From: Auanema rhodensis
Taxonomy: Eukaryota; Nematoda; Chromadorea; Rhabditida; Rhabditidae
Direction: 5' to 3'
Assembly: GCA_964057225.1 (NCBI GenBank)
Contig: OZ059899.1
Span: 18,608,501-18,672,500, forward strand
DNA length: 64,000 nucleotides
In this document: positions 22,673 to 37,061 of the stretch, in pieces
Numbering within the stretch: the stretch's first letter is position 1
How the letters are laid out: the number at the start of each line of letters is the position of its first letter
Position numbers and translations under genes: made by a program
The notes under the pieces: generated by a model
Database searches by the model: none
The model's input: only the letters and a program-made list of their open reading frames with translations
What the model was told of the DNA's origin: nothing

Positions 22673-25129
22673 TTGAAAAATGATGCATTAGTGTATGTTG
22701 AGTTTCCATGTACACTCAACATTGCTTCCAAAAACATTTTTACAAAAATTTTTCCGGAAAATTTCGAAACAATTTCGCAAAAAGTAGATGTTTTTAGATT
22801 CCTTTTTTCAAGGCAAAGACGATGGACAATGTTATTCAACGAAAAAATTAATTCTGCAGGGTGAAAATCGAGGATATAAGTGTGAACTTATATCAGTTGA
22901 TATCTCGGTGCATTTTTAAGCTAGCGCAAATCTGATAACACAGATCGACGCAGCTTAAAAAGCCGCATCGAATGCACTATACAACATTGAGAAACGCTTA
23001 ATACAAAAATTAGTTATGATCGTTTGAAAAATGATGCATTAGTGTATGTTGAGTTTCCATGTACACTCAACATTGCTTCCAAAAACATTTTGACAAAAAT
23101 TTTTCCGAAAAATTTCAAAATAATTTTGCAAAAAGTAGATGTTTTTAGATTCCTTTTTTCAAGGCAAAGACGATGGACAATGTTATTCAACGAAAAAATT
23201 AATTCTCCAGGGTGAAAATTGAGGATGTAATTGTGAACTTATATCAGTTGATATCTCGGTGCATTTTTAAGCTAGCGCAAATCTGATAACACAGATCGAC
23301 GCAGCTTAAAAATCCGCATCGAATGCACTATACAACATTGAGAAACGCTTAATACAAAAATTAGTTATGATCGTTTGAAAAATGATGCATTAGTGTATGT
23401 TGAGTTTCCATGTACACTCAACATTGCTTCCAAAAACATTTTTACAAAAATTTTTCCGGAAAATTTCGAAACAATTTCGCAAAAAGTAGATGTTTTTAGA
23501 TTCCTTTTTTCAAGGCAAAGACGATGGACAATGTTATTCAACGAAAAAATTAATTCTGCAGGGTGAAAATCGAGGATATAAGTGTGAACTTATATCAGTT
23601 GATATCTCGGTGCATTTTTAAGCTAGCGCAAATCTGATAACACAGATCGACGCAGCTTAAAAATCCGCATCGAATGCACTATACAACATTGAGAAACGCT
23701 TAATACAAAAATTAGTTATGATTGTTTGAAAAATGATGCATTAGTGTATGTTGAGTTTCCATGTACACTCAACATTGCTTCCAAAAACATTTTTACAAAA
23801 ATTTTTCCGAAAAATTTCGAAACAATTTCGCAAAAAGTAGATGTTTTTAGATTCCTTTTTTCAAGGCAAAGACGATGGACATTGTTATTCAACGAAAAAA
23901 TTAATTCTGCAGGGTGAAAATCGAGGATATAAGTGTGAACTTATATCAGTTGATATCTCGGTGCATTTTTAAGGTAGCGCAAATCTGATAACACAGATCG
24001 ACGCAGCTTAGAAATCCGCATCGAATGCACTATACTACATTGAGAAACGCTTAATACAAAAATTAGTTATGATCGTTTGAAAAATGATGCATTAGTGTAT
24101 GTTGAGTTTCCATGTACACTCAACATTGCTTCCAAAAACATTTTTACAAAAATTTTTCCGGAAAATTTCGAAACAATTTCGCAAAAAGTAGATGTTTTTA
24201 GATTCCTTTTTTCAAGGCAAAGACGATGGACAATGTTATTCAACGAAAAAATTAATTCTGCAGGGTGAAAATCGAGGATATAAGTGTGAACTTATATCAG
24301 TTGATATCTCGGTGCATTTTTAAGCTAGCGCAAATCTGATAACACAGATCGACGCAGCTTAAAAAGCCGCATCGAATGCACTATACAACATTGAGAAACG
24401 CTTAATACAAAAATTAGTTATGATCGTTTGAAAAATGATGCATTAGTGTATGTTGAGTTTCCATGTACACTCAACATTGCTTCCAAAAACATTTTTACAA
24501 AAATTTTTCCGGAAAATTTCGAAACAATTTCGCAAAAAGTAGATGTTTTTAGATTCCTTTTTTCAAGGCAAAGACGATGGACAATGTTATTCAACGAAAA
24601 AATTAATTCTGCAGGGTGAAAATCGAGGATATAAGTGTGAACTTATATCAGTTGATATCTCGGTGCATTTTTAAGCTAGCGCAAATCTGATAACACAGAT
24701 CGACGCAGCTTAAAAAGCCGCATCGAATGCACTATACAACATTGAGAAACGCTTAATACAAAAATTAGTTATGATCGTTTGAAAAATGATGCATTAGTGT
24801 ATGTTGAGTTTCCATGTACACTCAACATTGCTTCCAAAAACATTTTTACAAAAATTTTTCCGAAAAATTTCGAAACAATTTCGCAAAAAGTGGATGTTTT
24901 TAGATTCCTTTTTTCAAGGCAAAGACGATGGACATTGTTATTCAACGAAAAAATTAATTCTGCAGGGTGAAAATCGAGGATATAAGTGTGAACTTATATC
25001 AGTTGATATCTCGGTGCATTTTTAAGGTAGCGCAAATCTGATAACACAGATCGACGCAGCTTAGAAATCCGCATCGAATGCACTATACTACATTGAGAAA
25101 CGCTTAATACAAAAATTAGTTATGATCGT

Positions 25130-25831
25130 TTGAAAAAAGATGCATTAGTGTAAGTTGAGTTTCCATGTACACTCAACATTGCTTCCAAAAACATTTTTAC
25201 AAAAATTTTTCCGAAAAATTTCGAAATAATTTCGCAGAAAGTAGATGTTTTTAAATTCCTTTTTTCAAGGCAAAGACGATGGACATTGTTATTCAACGAA
25301 AAAATTAATTCTGCAGGGTGAAAATCGAGGATATAAGTGTGAACTTATATTAGTTGATATCTCGGTGCATTTTTAAGGTAGCGCAAATCTGATAACACAG
25401 ATCGACGCAGCTTAGAAATCCGCATCGAATGCACTATACTACATTGAGAAACGCTTAATACAAAAATTAGTTATGATCGTTTGAAAAAAGATGCATTAGT
25501 GTAAGTTGAGTTTCCATGTACACTCAACATTGCTTCCAAAAACATTTTTACAAAAATTTTTCCGAAAAATTTCGAAATAATTTCGCAGAAAGTAGATGTT
25601 TTTAAATTCCTTTTTTCAAGGCAAAGACGATGGACATTGTTATTCAACGAAAAAATTAATTCTGCAGGGTGAAAATCGAGGATATAAGTGTGAACTTATA
25701 TTAGTTGATATCTCGGTGCATTTTTAAGCTAGCGCAAATCTGATAACACAGATCGACGCAGCTTAAAAATCCGCATCGAATGCACTATACTACATTGAGA
25801 AACGCTTAATACAAAAATTAGTTATGATCGT
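25130..25831. repeat. Pair of adjacent X-class monomers (first two of thirteen)
   Basis: X monomers carry GTAAGTTGAG (TAT to TAA at unit 22-24), TCGAAATAATTTCGCAGAAAG in the tract region and TTTTTAAATTCC (unit 125A). They start at 25130, 25481, 26885, 28640, 30395, 31799, 33203, 35308, 43029, 44082, 45837, 47943 and 51453. Only here are two adjacent. They are absent before 25130 and after 51803. Most follow the GGTAGC plus CTTAGAAATCC linker. The copies at 43029 and 44082 are chimeras with class F. Confidence 0.85.
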
Positions 25832-26533
25832 TTGAAAAATGATGCATTAGTGTATGTTGAGTTTCCATGTACACTCAACATTGCTTCCAAAAACATTTTG
25901 ACAAAAATTTTTCCGAAAAATTTCAAAATAATTTTGCAAAAAGTAGATGTTTTTAGATTCCTTTTTTCAAGGCAAAGACGATGGACAAAGTTATTCAACG
26001 AAAAAATTAATTCTGCAGGGTGAAAATCGAGGATATAAGTGCGAACTTATATCAGTTGATATCTCGGTGCATTTTTAAGCTAGCGCAAATCTGATAACAC
26101 AGATCGACGCAGCTTAAAAATCCGCATCGAATGCACTATACAACATTGAGAAACGCTTAATACAAAAATTAGTTAAGATCGTTTGAAAAAAGATGCATTA
26201 GTGTATGTTGAGTTTCCATGTACACTCAACATTGCTTCCAAAAACATTTTTACAAAAATTTTTCCGAAAAATTTCGAAATAATTTCGCAGAAAGTAGATG
26301 TTTTTAAATTCCGTTTTTCAAGGCAAAGACGATACACAATGTTATTCAACAAAAAAATTAATTCTGCAGGGTGAAAATCGAGGATATAAGTGTGAACTTA
26401 TATCAGTTGATATCTCGGTGCATTTTTAAGCTAGCGCAAATCTGATAACACAGATCGACGCAGCTTAAAAAGCCGCATCGAATGCACTATACAACATTGA
26501 GAAACGCTTAATACAAAAATTAGTTATGATCGT

Positions 26534-29500
26534 TTGAAAAATGATGCATTAGTGTATGTTGAGTTTCCATGTACACTCAACATTGCTTCCAAAAACATTT
26601 TTACAAAAATTTTTCCGAAAAATTTCGAAACAATTTCGCAAAAAGTAGATGTTTTTAGATTCCTTTTTTCAAGGCAAAGACGATGGACATTGTTATTCAA
26701 CGAAAAAATTAATTCTGCAGGGTGAAAATCGAGGATATAAGTGTGAACTTATATCAGTTGATATCTCGGTGCATTTTTAAGGTAGCGCAAATCTGATAAC
26801 ACAGATCGACGCAGCTTAGAAATCCGCATCGAATGCACTATACTACATTGAGAAACGCTTAATACAAAAATTAGTTATGATCGTTTGAAAAAAGATGCAT
26901 TAGTGTAAGTTGAGTTTCCATGTACACTCAACATTGCTTCCAAAAACATTTTTACAAAAATTTTTCCGAAAAATTTCGAAATAATTTCGCAGAAAGTAGA
27001 TGTTTTTAAATTCCTTTTTTTAAGGCAAAGACGATGGACATTGTTATTCAACGAAAAAATTAATTCTGCAGGGTGAAAATCGAGGATATAAGTGTGAACT
27101 TATATTAGTTGATATCTCGGTGCATTTTTAAGCTAGCGCAAATCTGATAACACAGATCGACGCAGCTTAAAAATCCGCATCGAATGCACTATACTACATT
27201 GAGAAACGCTTAATACAAAAATTAGTTATGATCGTTTGAAAAATGATGCATTAGTGTATGTTGAGTTTCCATGTACACTCAACATTGCTTCCAAAAACAT
27301 TTTGACAAAAATTTTTCCGAAAAATTTCAAAATAATTTTGCAAAAAGTAGATGTTTTTAGATTCCTTTTTTCAAGGCAAAGACGATGGACAAAGTTATTC
27401 AACGAAAAAATTAATTCTGCAGGGTGAAAATCGAGGATATAAGTGCGAACTTATATCAGTTGATATCTCGGTGCATTTTTAAGCTAGCGCAAATCTGATA
27501 ACACAGATCGACGCAGCTTAAAAATCCGCATCGAATGCACTATACAACATTGAGAAACGCTTAATACAAAAATTAGTTAAGATCGTTTGAAAAAAGATGC
27601 ATTAGTGTATGTTGAGTTTCCATGTACACTCAACATTGCTTCCAAAAACATTTTGACAAAAATTTTTCCAAAAAATTTCAAAATAATTTCGCAAAAAGTA
27701 AATGTTTTTAGATTCCGTTTTTCAAGGCAAAGACGATACACAATGTTATTCAACAAAAAAATTAATTCTGCAGAATGAAAATCGAGGATATAAGTGTGAA
27801 CTTATATCAGTTGATATCTCGGTGCATTTTTAAGCTAGCGCAAATCTGATAACACAGATCGACGCAGCTTAAAAATCCGCATCGAATGCACTATACAACA
27901 TTGAGAAACGCTTAATACAAAAATTAGTTATGATCGTTTGAAAAATGATGCATTAGTGTATGTTGAGTTTCCATGTACACTCAACATTGCTTCCAAAAAC
28001 ATTTTGACAAAAATTTTTCCGAAAAATTTCAAAATAATTTTGCAAAAAGTAGATGTTTTTAGATTCCTTTTTTCAAGGCAAAGACGATGGACAATGTTAT
28101 TCAACGAAAAAATTAATTCTCCAGGGTGAAAATCGAGGATGTAAGTGTGAACTTATATCAGTTGATATCTCGGTGCATTTTTAAGCTAGCGCAAATCTGA
28201 TAACACAGATCGACGCAGCTTAAAAAGCCGCATCGAATGCACTATACAACATTGAGAAACGCTTAATACAAAAATTAGTTATGATCGTTTGAAAAATGAT
28301 GCATTAGTGTATGTTGAGTTTCCATGTACACTCAACATTGCTTCCAAAAACATTTTTACAAAAATTTTTCCGAAAAATTTCGAAACAATTTCGCAAAAAG
28401 TAGATGTTTTTAGATTCCTTTTTTCAAGGCAAAGACGATGGACATTGTTATTCAACGAAAAAATTAATTCTGCAGGGTGAAAATCGAGGATATAAGTGTG
28501 AACTTATATCAGTTGATATCTCGGTGCATTTTTAAGGTAGCGCAAATCTGATAACACAGATCGACGCAGCTTAGAAATCCGCATCGAATGCACTATACTA
28601 CATTGAGAAACGCTTAATACAAAAATTAGTTATGATCGTTTGAAAAAAGATGCATTAGTGTAAGTTGAGTTTCCATGTACACTCAACATTGCTTCCAAAA
28701 ACATTTTTACAAAAATTTTTCCGAAAAATTTCGAAATAATTTCGCAGAAAGTAGATGTTTTTAAATTCCTTTTTTCAAGGCAAAGACGATGGACATTGTT
28801 ATTCAACGAAAAAATTAATTCTGCAGGGTGAAAATCGAGGATATAAGTGTGAACTTATATTAGTTGATATCTCGGTGCATTTTTAAGCTAGCGCAAATCT
28901 GATAACACAGATCGACGCAGCTTAAAAATCCGCATCGAATGCACTATACTACATTGAGAAACGCTTAATACAAAAATTAGTTATGATCGTTTGAAAAATG
29001 ATGCATTAGTGTATGTTGAGTTTCCATGTACACTCAACATTGCTTCCAAAAACATTTTGACAAAAATTTTTCCGAAAAATTTCAAAATAATTTTGCAAAA
29101 AGTAGATGTTTTTAGATTCCTTTTTTCAAGGCAAAGACGATGGACAAAGTTATTCAACGAAAAAATTAATTCTGCAGGGTGAAAATCGAGGATATAAGTG
29201 CGAACTTATATCAGTTGATATCTCGGTGCATTTTTAAGCTAGCGCAAATCTGATAACACAGATCGACGCAGCTTAAAAATCCGCATCGAATGCACTATAC
29301 AACATTGAGAAACGCTTAATACAAAAATTAGTTAAGATCGTTTGAAAAAAGATGCATTAGTGTATGTTGAGTTTCCATGTACACTCAACATTGCTTCCAA
29401 AAACATTTTGACAAAAATTTTTCCAAAAAATTTCAAAATAATTTCGCAAAAAGTAAATGTTTTTAGATTCCGTTTTTCAAGGCAAAGACGATACACAATG

Positions 29501-30043
29501 TTATTCAACAAAAAAATTAATTCTGCAGAATGAAAATCGAGGATATAAGTGTGAACTTATATCAGTTGATATCTCGGTGCATTTTTAAGCTAGCGCAAAT
29601 CTGATAACACAGATCGACGCAGCTTAAAAATCCGCATCGAATGCACTATACAACATTGAGAAACGCTTAATACAAAAATTAGTTATGATCGTTTGAAAAA
29701 TGATGCATTAGTGTATGTTGAGTTTCCATGTACACTCAACATTGCTTCCAAAAACATTTTGACAAAAATTTTTCCGAAAAATTTCAAAATAATTTTGCAA
29801 AAAGTAGATGTTTTTAGATTCCTTTTTTCAAGGCAAAGACGATGGACAATGTTATTCAACGAAAAAATTAATTCTCCAGGGTGAAAATCGAGGATGTAAG
29901 TGTGAACTTATATCAGTTGATATCTCGGTGCATTTTTAAGCTAGCGCAAATCTGATAACACAGATCGACGCAGCTTAAAAATCCGCATCGAATGCACTAT
30001 ACAACATTGAGAAACGCTTAATACAAAAATTAGTTATGATCGT
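26534..30043. repeat. Tandem 5-mer higher-order repeat, two copies of 1755 bp
   Basis: Monomers 76-80 (26534-28288) and 81-85 (28289-30043) both run t-X-k-Y-L. The linkers match in register: AAAAAGCCGC (290G) before t, GGTAGC plus CTTAGAAATCC before X, AAGTGCGAAC after k, and GTTAAGATCG (345A) before Y. A small difference is TTTTTTTAAGG versus TTTTTTCAAGG in the X monomers near 27018 and 28773. An imperfect earlier version, t-X-X-k-Y, lies at 24779-26533. Confidence 0.88.
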
Positions 30044-33000
30044 TTGAAAAATGATGCATTAGTGTATGTTGAGTTTCCATGTACACTCAACATTGCTTCC
30101 AAAAACATTTTTACAAAAATTTTTCCGGAAAATTTCGAAACAATTTCGCAAAAAGTAGATGTTTTTAGATTCCTTTTTTCAAGGCAAAGAAGATGGACAA
30201 TGTTATTCAACGAAAAAATTAATTCTGCAGGGTGAAAATCGAGGATATAAGTGTGAACTTATATCAGTTGATATCTCGGTGCATTTTTAAGGTAGCGCAA
30301 ATCTGATAACACAGATCGACGCAGCTTAGAAATCCGCATCGAATGCACTATACTACATTGAGAAACGCTTAATACAAAAATTAGTTATGATCGTTTGAAA
30401 AAAGATGCATTAGTGTAAGTTGAGTTTCCATGTACACTCAACATTGCTTCCAAAAACATTTTTACAAAAATTTTTCCGAAAAATTTCGAAATAATTTCGC
30501 AGAAAGTAGATGTTTTCAAATTCCTTTTTTTAAGGCAAAGACGATGGACATTGTTATTCAACGAAAAAATTAATTCTGCAGGGTGAAAATCGAGGATATA
30601 AGTGTGAACTTATATTAGTTGATATCTCGGTGCATTTTTAAGCTAGCGCAAATCTGATAACACAGATCGACGCAGCTTAAAAATCCGCATCGAATGCACT
30701 ATACTACATTGAGAAACGCTTAATACAAAAATTAGTTATGATCGTTTGAAAAATGATGCATTAGTGTATGTTGAGTTTCCATGTACACTCAACATTGCTT
30801 CCAAAAACATTTTGACAAAAATTTTTCCGAAAAATTTCAAAATAATTTTGCAAAAAGTAGATGTTTTTAGATTCCTTTTTTCAAGGCAAAGACGATGGAC
30901 AATGTTATTCAACGAAAAAATTAATTCTCCAGGGTGAAAATCGAGGATGTAAGTGTGAACTTATATCAGTTGATATCTCGGTGCATTTTTAAGCTAGCGC
31001 AAATCTGATAAAACAGATCAACGCAGCTTAAAAATCCGCATCGAATGCACTATACAACATTGAGAAACGCTTAATACAAAAATTAGTTATGATCGTTTGA
31101 AAAATGATGCATTAGTGTATGTTGAGTTTCCATGTACACTCAACATTGCTTCCAAAAACATTTTTACAAAAATTTTTCCGGAAAATTTCGAAACAATTTC
31201 GCAAAAAGTAGATGTTTTTAGATTCCTTTTTTCAAGGCAAAGAAGATGGACAATGTTATTCAACGAAAAAATTAATTCTGCAGGGTGAAAATCGAGGATA
31301 TAAGTGTGAACTTATATCAGTTGATATCTCGGTGCATTTTTAAGCTAGCGCAAATCTGATAACACAGATCGACGCAGCTTAAAAAGCCGCATCGAATGCA
31401 CTAAACAACATTGAGAAACGCTTAATACAAAAATTAGTTATGATCGTTTGAAAAATGATGCATTAGTGTATGTTGAGTTTCCATGTACACTCAACATTGC
31501 TTCCAAAAACATTTTGACAAAAATTTTTCCGAAAAATTTCAAAATAATTTTGCAAAAAGTAGATGTTTTTAGATTCCTTTTTTCAAGGCAAAGACGATGG
31601 ACAATGTTATTCAACGAAAAAATTAATTCTCCAGGGTGAAAATCGAGGATATAAGTGTGAACTTATATCAGTTGATATCTCGGTGCATTTTTAAGGTAGC
31701 GCAAATCTGATAACACAGATCGACGCAGCTTAGAAATCCGCATCGAATGCACTATACTACATTGAGAAACGCTTAATACAAAAATTAGTTATGATCGTTT
31801 GAAAAAAGATGCATTAGTGTAAGTTGAGTTTCCATGTACACTCAACATTGCTTCCAAAAACATTTTTACAAAAATTTTTCCGAAAAATTTCAAAATAATT
31901 TCGCAGAAAGTAGATGTTTTTAAATTCCTTTTTTCAAGGCAAAGACGATGGACATTGTTATTCAACGAAAAAATTAATTCTGCAGGGTGAAAATCGAGGA
32001 TATAAGTGTGAACTTATATTAGTTGATATCTCGGTGCATTTTTAAGCTAGCGCAAATCTGATAACACAGATCGACGCAGCTTAAAAATCCGCATCGAATG
32101 CACTATACTACATTGAGAAACGCTTAATACAAAAATTAGTTATGATCGTTTGAAAAATGATGCATTAGTGTATGTTGAGTTTCCATGTACACTCAACATT
32201 GCTTCCAAAAACATTTTGACAAAAATTTTTCCGAAAAATTTCAAAATAATTTTGCAAAAAGTAGATGTTCTTAGATTCCTTTTTTCAAGGCAAAGACGAT
32301 GGACAATGTTATTCAACGAAAAAATTAATTCTCCAGGGTGAAAATCGAGGATGTAAGTGTGAACTTATATCAGTTGATATCTCGGTGCATTTTTAAGCTA
32401 GCGCAAATCTGATAACACAGATCGACGCAGCTTAAAAATCCGCATCGAATGCACTATACAACATTGAGAAACGCTTAATACAAAAATTAGTTATGATCGT
32501 TTGAAAAATGATGCATTAGTGTATGTTGAGTTTCCATGTACACTCAACATTGCTTCCAAAAACATTTTTACAAAAATTTTTCCGGAAAATTTCGAAACAA
32601 TTTCGCAAAAAGTAGATGTTTTTAGATTCCTTTTTTCAAGGCAAAGAAGATGGACAATGTTATTCAACGAAAAAATTAATTCTGCAGGGTGAAAATCGAG
32701 GATATAAGTGTGAACTTATATCAGTTGATATCTCGGTGCATTTTTAAGCTAGCGCAAATCTGATAACACAGATCGACGCAGCTTAAAAAGCCGCATCGAA
32801 TGCACTAAACAACATCGAGAAACGCTTAATACAAAAATTAGTTATGATCGTTTGAAAAATGATGCATTAGTGTATGTTGAGTTTCCATGTACACTCAACA
32901 TTGCTTCCAAAAACATTTTGACAAAAATTTTTCCGAAAAATTTCAAAATAATTTTGCAAAAAGTAGATGTTTTTAGATTCCTTTTTTCAAGGCAAAGACG

Positions 33001-33202
33001 ATGGACAATGTTATTCAACGAAAAAATTAATTCTCCAGGGTGAAAATCGAGGATATAAGTGTGAACTTATATCAGTTGATATCTCGGTGCATTTTTAAGG
33101 TAGCGCAAATCTGATAACACAGATCGACGCAGCTTAGAAATCCGCATCGAATGCACTATACTACATTGAGAAACGCTTAATACAAAAATTAGTTATGATC
33201 GT

Positions 33203-33552
33203 TTGAAAAAAGATGCATTAGTGTAAGTTGAGTTTCCATGTACACTCAACATTGCTTCCAAAAACATTTTTACAAAAATTTTTCCGAAAAATTTCGAAAT
33301 AATTTCGCAGAAAGTAGATGTTTTTAAATTCCTTTTTTCAAGGCAAAGACGATGGACATTGTTATTCAACGAAAAAATTAATTCTGCAGGGTGAAAATCG
33401 AGGATATAAGTGTGAACTTATATTAGTTGATATCTCGGTGCATTTTTAAGCTAGCGCAAATCTGATAACACAGATCGACGCAGCTTAAAAATCCGCATCG
33501 AATGCACTATACTACATTGAGAAACGCTTAATAAAAAATTAGTTATGATCGT
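33203..33552. repeat. 350-bp monomer with C deletion at unit 332 (monomer 95)
   Basis: Class X monomer whose end reads TTAATAAAAAATTAG instead of TTAATACAAAAATTAG, at about 33528-33542. One C is lost, shifting all downstream monomer starts by one base. The loss creates an AATAAA hexamer. It is one of only three length variants in the window, all with this same lesion. Confidence 0.93.
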
Positions 33553-35307
33553 TTGAAAAATGATGCATTAGTGTATGTTGAGTTTCCATGTACACTCAAC
33601 ATTGCTTCCAAAAACATTTTTACAAAAATTTTTCCGGAAAATTTCGAAACAATTTCGCAAAAAGTAGATGTTTTTAGATTCCTTTTTTCAAGGCAAAGAA
33701 GATGGACAATGTTATTCAACGAAAAAATTAATTCTGCAGGGTGAAAATCGAGGATATAAGTGTGAACTTATATCAGTTGATATCTCGGTGCATTTTTAAG
33801 CTAGCGCAAATCTGATAACACAGATCGACGCAGCTTAAAAAGCCGCATCGAATGCACTAAACAACATTGAGAAACGCTTAATACAAAAATTAGTTATGAT
33901 CGTTTGAAAAATGATGCATTAGTGTATGTTGAGTTTCCATGTACACTCAACATTGCTTCCAAAAACATTTTGACAAAAATTTTTCCGAAAAATTTCAAAA
34001 TAATTTTGCAAAAAGTAGATGTTTTTAGATTCCTTTTTTCAAGGCAAAGACGATGGACAATGTTATTCAACGAAAAAATTAATTCTCCAGGGTGAAAATC
34101 GAGGATATAAGTGTGAACTTATATCAGTTGATATCTCGGTGCATTTTTAAGGTAGCGCAAATCTGATAACACAGATCGACGCAGCTTAGAAATCCGCATC
34201 GAATGCACTATACTACATTGAGAAACGCTAAATACAAAAATTAGTTATGATCGTTTGAAAAATGATGCATTAGTGTATGTTGAGTTTCCATGTACACTCA
34301 ACATTGCTTCCAAAAACATTTTTACAAAAATTTTTCCGGAAAATTTCGAAACAATTTCGCAAAAAGTAGATGTTTTTAGATTCCTTTTTTCAAGGCAAAG
34401 ACGATGGACAATGTTATTCAACGAAAAAATTAATTCTCCAGGGTGAAAATCGAGGATGTAAGTGTGAACTTATATCAGTTGATATCTCGGTGCATTTTTA
34501 AGCTAGCGCAAATCTGATAACACAGATCGACGCAGCTTAAAAATCCGCATCGAATGCACTATACAACATTGAGAAACGCTTAATACAAAAATTAGTTATG
34601 ATCGTTTGAAAAATGATGCATTAGTGTATGTTGAGTTTCCATGTACACTCAACATTGCTTCCAAAAACATTTTTACAAAAATTTTTCCGGAAAATTTCGA
34701 AACAATTTCGCAAAAAGTAGATGTTTTTAGATTCCTTTTTTCAAGGCAAAGAAGATGGACAATGTTATTCAACGAAAAAATTAATTCTGCAGGGTGAAAA
34801 TCGAGGATATAAGTGTGAACTTATATCAGTTGATATCTCGGTGCATTTTTAAGCTAGCGCAAATCTGATAACACAGATCGACGCAGCTTAAAAAGCCGCA
34901 TCGAATGCACTAAACAACATTGAGAAACGCTTAATACAAAAATTAGTTATGATCGTTTGAAAAATGATGCATTAGTGTATGTTGAGTTTCCATGTACACT
35001 CAACATTGCTTCCAAAAACATTTTGACAAAAATTTTTCCGAAAAATTTCAAAATAATTTTGCAAAAAGTAGATGTTTTTAGATTCCTTTTTTCAAGGCAA
35101 AGACGATGGACAATGTTATTCAACGAAAAAATTAATTCTCCAGGGTGAAAATCGAGGATATAAGTGTGAACTTATATCAGTTGATATCTCGGTGCATTTT
35201 TAAGGTAGCGCAAATCTGATAACACAGATCGACGCAGCTTAGAAATCCGCATCGAATGCACTATACTACATTGAGAAACGTTTAATACAAAAATTAGTTA
35301 TGATCGT

Positions 35308-35657
35308 TTGAAAAAAGATGCATTAGTGTAAGTTGAGTTTCCATGTACACTCAACATTGCTTCCAAAAACATTTTTACAAAAATTTTTCCGAAAAATTTC
35401 GAAATAATTTCGCAGAAAGTAGATGTTTTTAAATTCCTTTTTTCAAGGCAAAGACGATGGACATTGTTATTCAACGAAAAAATTAATTCTGCAGGGTGAA
35501 AATCGAGGATATAAGTGTGAACTTATATTAGTTGATATCTCGGTGCATTTTTAAGCTAGCGCAAATCTGATAACACAGATCGACGCAGCTTAAAAATCCG
35601 CATCGAATGCACTATACTACATTGAGAAACGCTTAATAAAAAATTAGTTATGATCGT
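35308..35657. repeat. 350-bp monomer with C deletion at unit 332 (monomer 101)
   Basis: Class X monomer with the same TTAATAAAAAATTAG end (about 35633-35647) as monomer 95, six monomers upstream. The two X monomers also share class and linker markers, so this is a copied mutation. It directly precedes the block that is duplicated at 52856. Confidence 0.93.
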
Positions 35658-37061
35658 TTGAAAAATGATGCATTAGTGTATGTTGAGTTTCCATGTACAC
35701 TCAACATTGCTTCCAAAAACATTTTGACAAAAATTTTTCCGAAAAATTTCAAAATAATTTTGCAAAAAGTAGATGTTTTTAGATTCCTTTTTTCAAGGCA
35801 AAGACGATGGACAAAGTTATTCAACGAAAAAATTAATTCTGCAGGGTGAAAATCGAGGATATAAGTGCAAACTTATATCAGTTGATATCTCGGTGCATTT
35901 TTAAGCTAGCGCAAATCTGATAACACAGATCGACGCAGCTTAAAAATCCGCATCGAATGCACTATACAACATTGAGAAACGCTTATAACAAATATTAGTT
36001 AAGATCGTTTGAAAAAAGATGCATTAGTGTATGTTGAATTTCCATGTACACTCAACATTGCTTCCAAAAACATTTTGACAAAAATTTTTCCGAAAAATTT
36101 CAAAATAATTTTGCAAAAAGTAGATGTTTTTAGATTCCTTTTTTCAAGGCAAAGACGATGGACAAAGTTATTCAACGAAAAAATTAATTCTGCAGGGTGA
36201 AAATCGAGGATATAAGTGTGAACTTATATCAGTTGATATCTCGGTGCATTTTTAAGCTAGCGCAAATCTGATAACACAGATCGACGCAGCTTAAAAATCC
36301 GCATCGAATGCACTATACAACATTGAGAAACGCTTAATACAAAAATTAGTTAAGATCGTTTGAAAAAAGATGCATTAGTGTATGTTGAGTTTCCATGTAC
36401 ACTCAACATTGCTTCCAAAAACATTTTGACAAAAATTTTTCCAAAAAATTTCAAAATAATTTCGCAAAAAGTAATAGTTTTTAGATTTCTTTTTTCAAGG
36501 CAAAGACGATGGACAATGTTATTCAACGAAAAAATTAATTCTCCAGGGTGAAAATCGAGGATGTAAGTGTGAACTTATATCAGTTGATATCTCGGTGCAT
36601 TTTTAAGCTAGCGCAAATCTGATAACACAGATCGACGCAGCTTAAAAATCCGCATCGAATGCACTATACAACATTGAGAAACGCTTAATACAAAAATTAG
36701 TTATGATTGTTTGAAAAATGATGCATTAGTGTATGTTGAGTTTCCATGTACACTCAACATTGCTTCCAAAAACATTTTTACAAAAATTTTTCCGGAAAAT
36801 TTCGAAACAATTTCGCAAAAAGTAGATGTTTTTAGATTCCTTTTTTCAAGGCAAAGACGATGGACAATGTTATTCAACGAAAAAATTAATTCTGCAGGGT
36901 GAAAATCGAGGATATAAGTGTGAACTTATATCAGTTGATATCTCGGTGCATTTTTAAGCTAGCGCAAATCTGATAACACAGATCGACGCAGCTTAAAAAT
37001 CCGCATCGAATGCACTATACTACATTGAGAAACGCTTAATACAAAAATTAGTTATGATCGT
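35658..37061. repeat. Four-monomer block duplicated 17198 bp downstream (left copy)
   Basis: Monomers 102-105 (k-k9-V-P) match monomers 151-154 at 52856-54259. Shared rare markers are the 1-bp deletion just upstream, AAGTGCAAAC, CTTATAACAAATATT, TTGAATTTCC and GTAATAG. One difference seen is GATTGTTTG near 36706 versus GATCGTTTG near 53904. The offset, 49 periods minus 1 bp, is accounted for by the deletion upstream of the right copy. Confidence 0.9.

Larger units (their letters stand above)
22673..35657. repeat. Array zone 3: P/L/t/X/k/Y subfamily with 5-, 4- and 3-mer patterns (monomers 65-101)
   Basis: Class order: monomers 65-71 P-L-P-t-P-P-t; 72-75 X-X-k-Y; 76-80 t-X-k-Y-L; 81-85 t-X-k-Y-L; 86-92 P-X-L-P-L-X-L; 93-101 P-L-X-P-L-P-P-L-X. 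Most t monomers, and the L monomers that precede X, lead into GGTAGC (249G, losing GCTAGC) plus CTTAGAAATCC (286G), so these markers travel as a linked block. Other local markers are AGAAGATGG (148A) in P monomers 86, 89, 93, 96 and 99, and CACTAAACAAC before L at about 31402, 32805, 33857 and 34910. X monomers carry TAA at unit 22-24 and TATATTAG (222T). The zone contains two of the three 1-bp-deleted monomers. Confidence 0.83.

Noticed and set aside
24801-25025. 74-codon frame in the second reading frame of monomer 71
   Set aside because: It exists only because one A-to-G change (GTAGATG to GTGGATG near 24892) removes a TAG in this copy. Overlapping frame inside a satellite monomer; no coding evidence.
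33531-33538. AATAAA polyadenylation signal created by the 1-bp deletion
   Set aside because: The hexamer is a by-product of losing one C and is present in three monomers only. No transcript unit can be defined around it.
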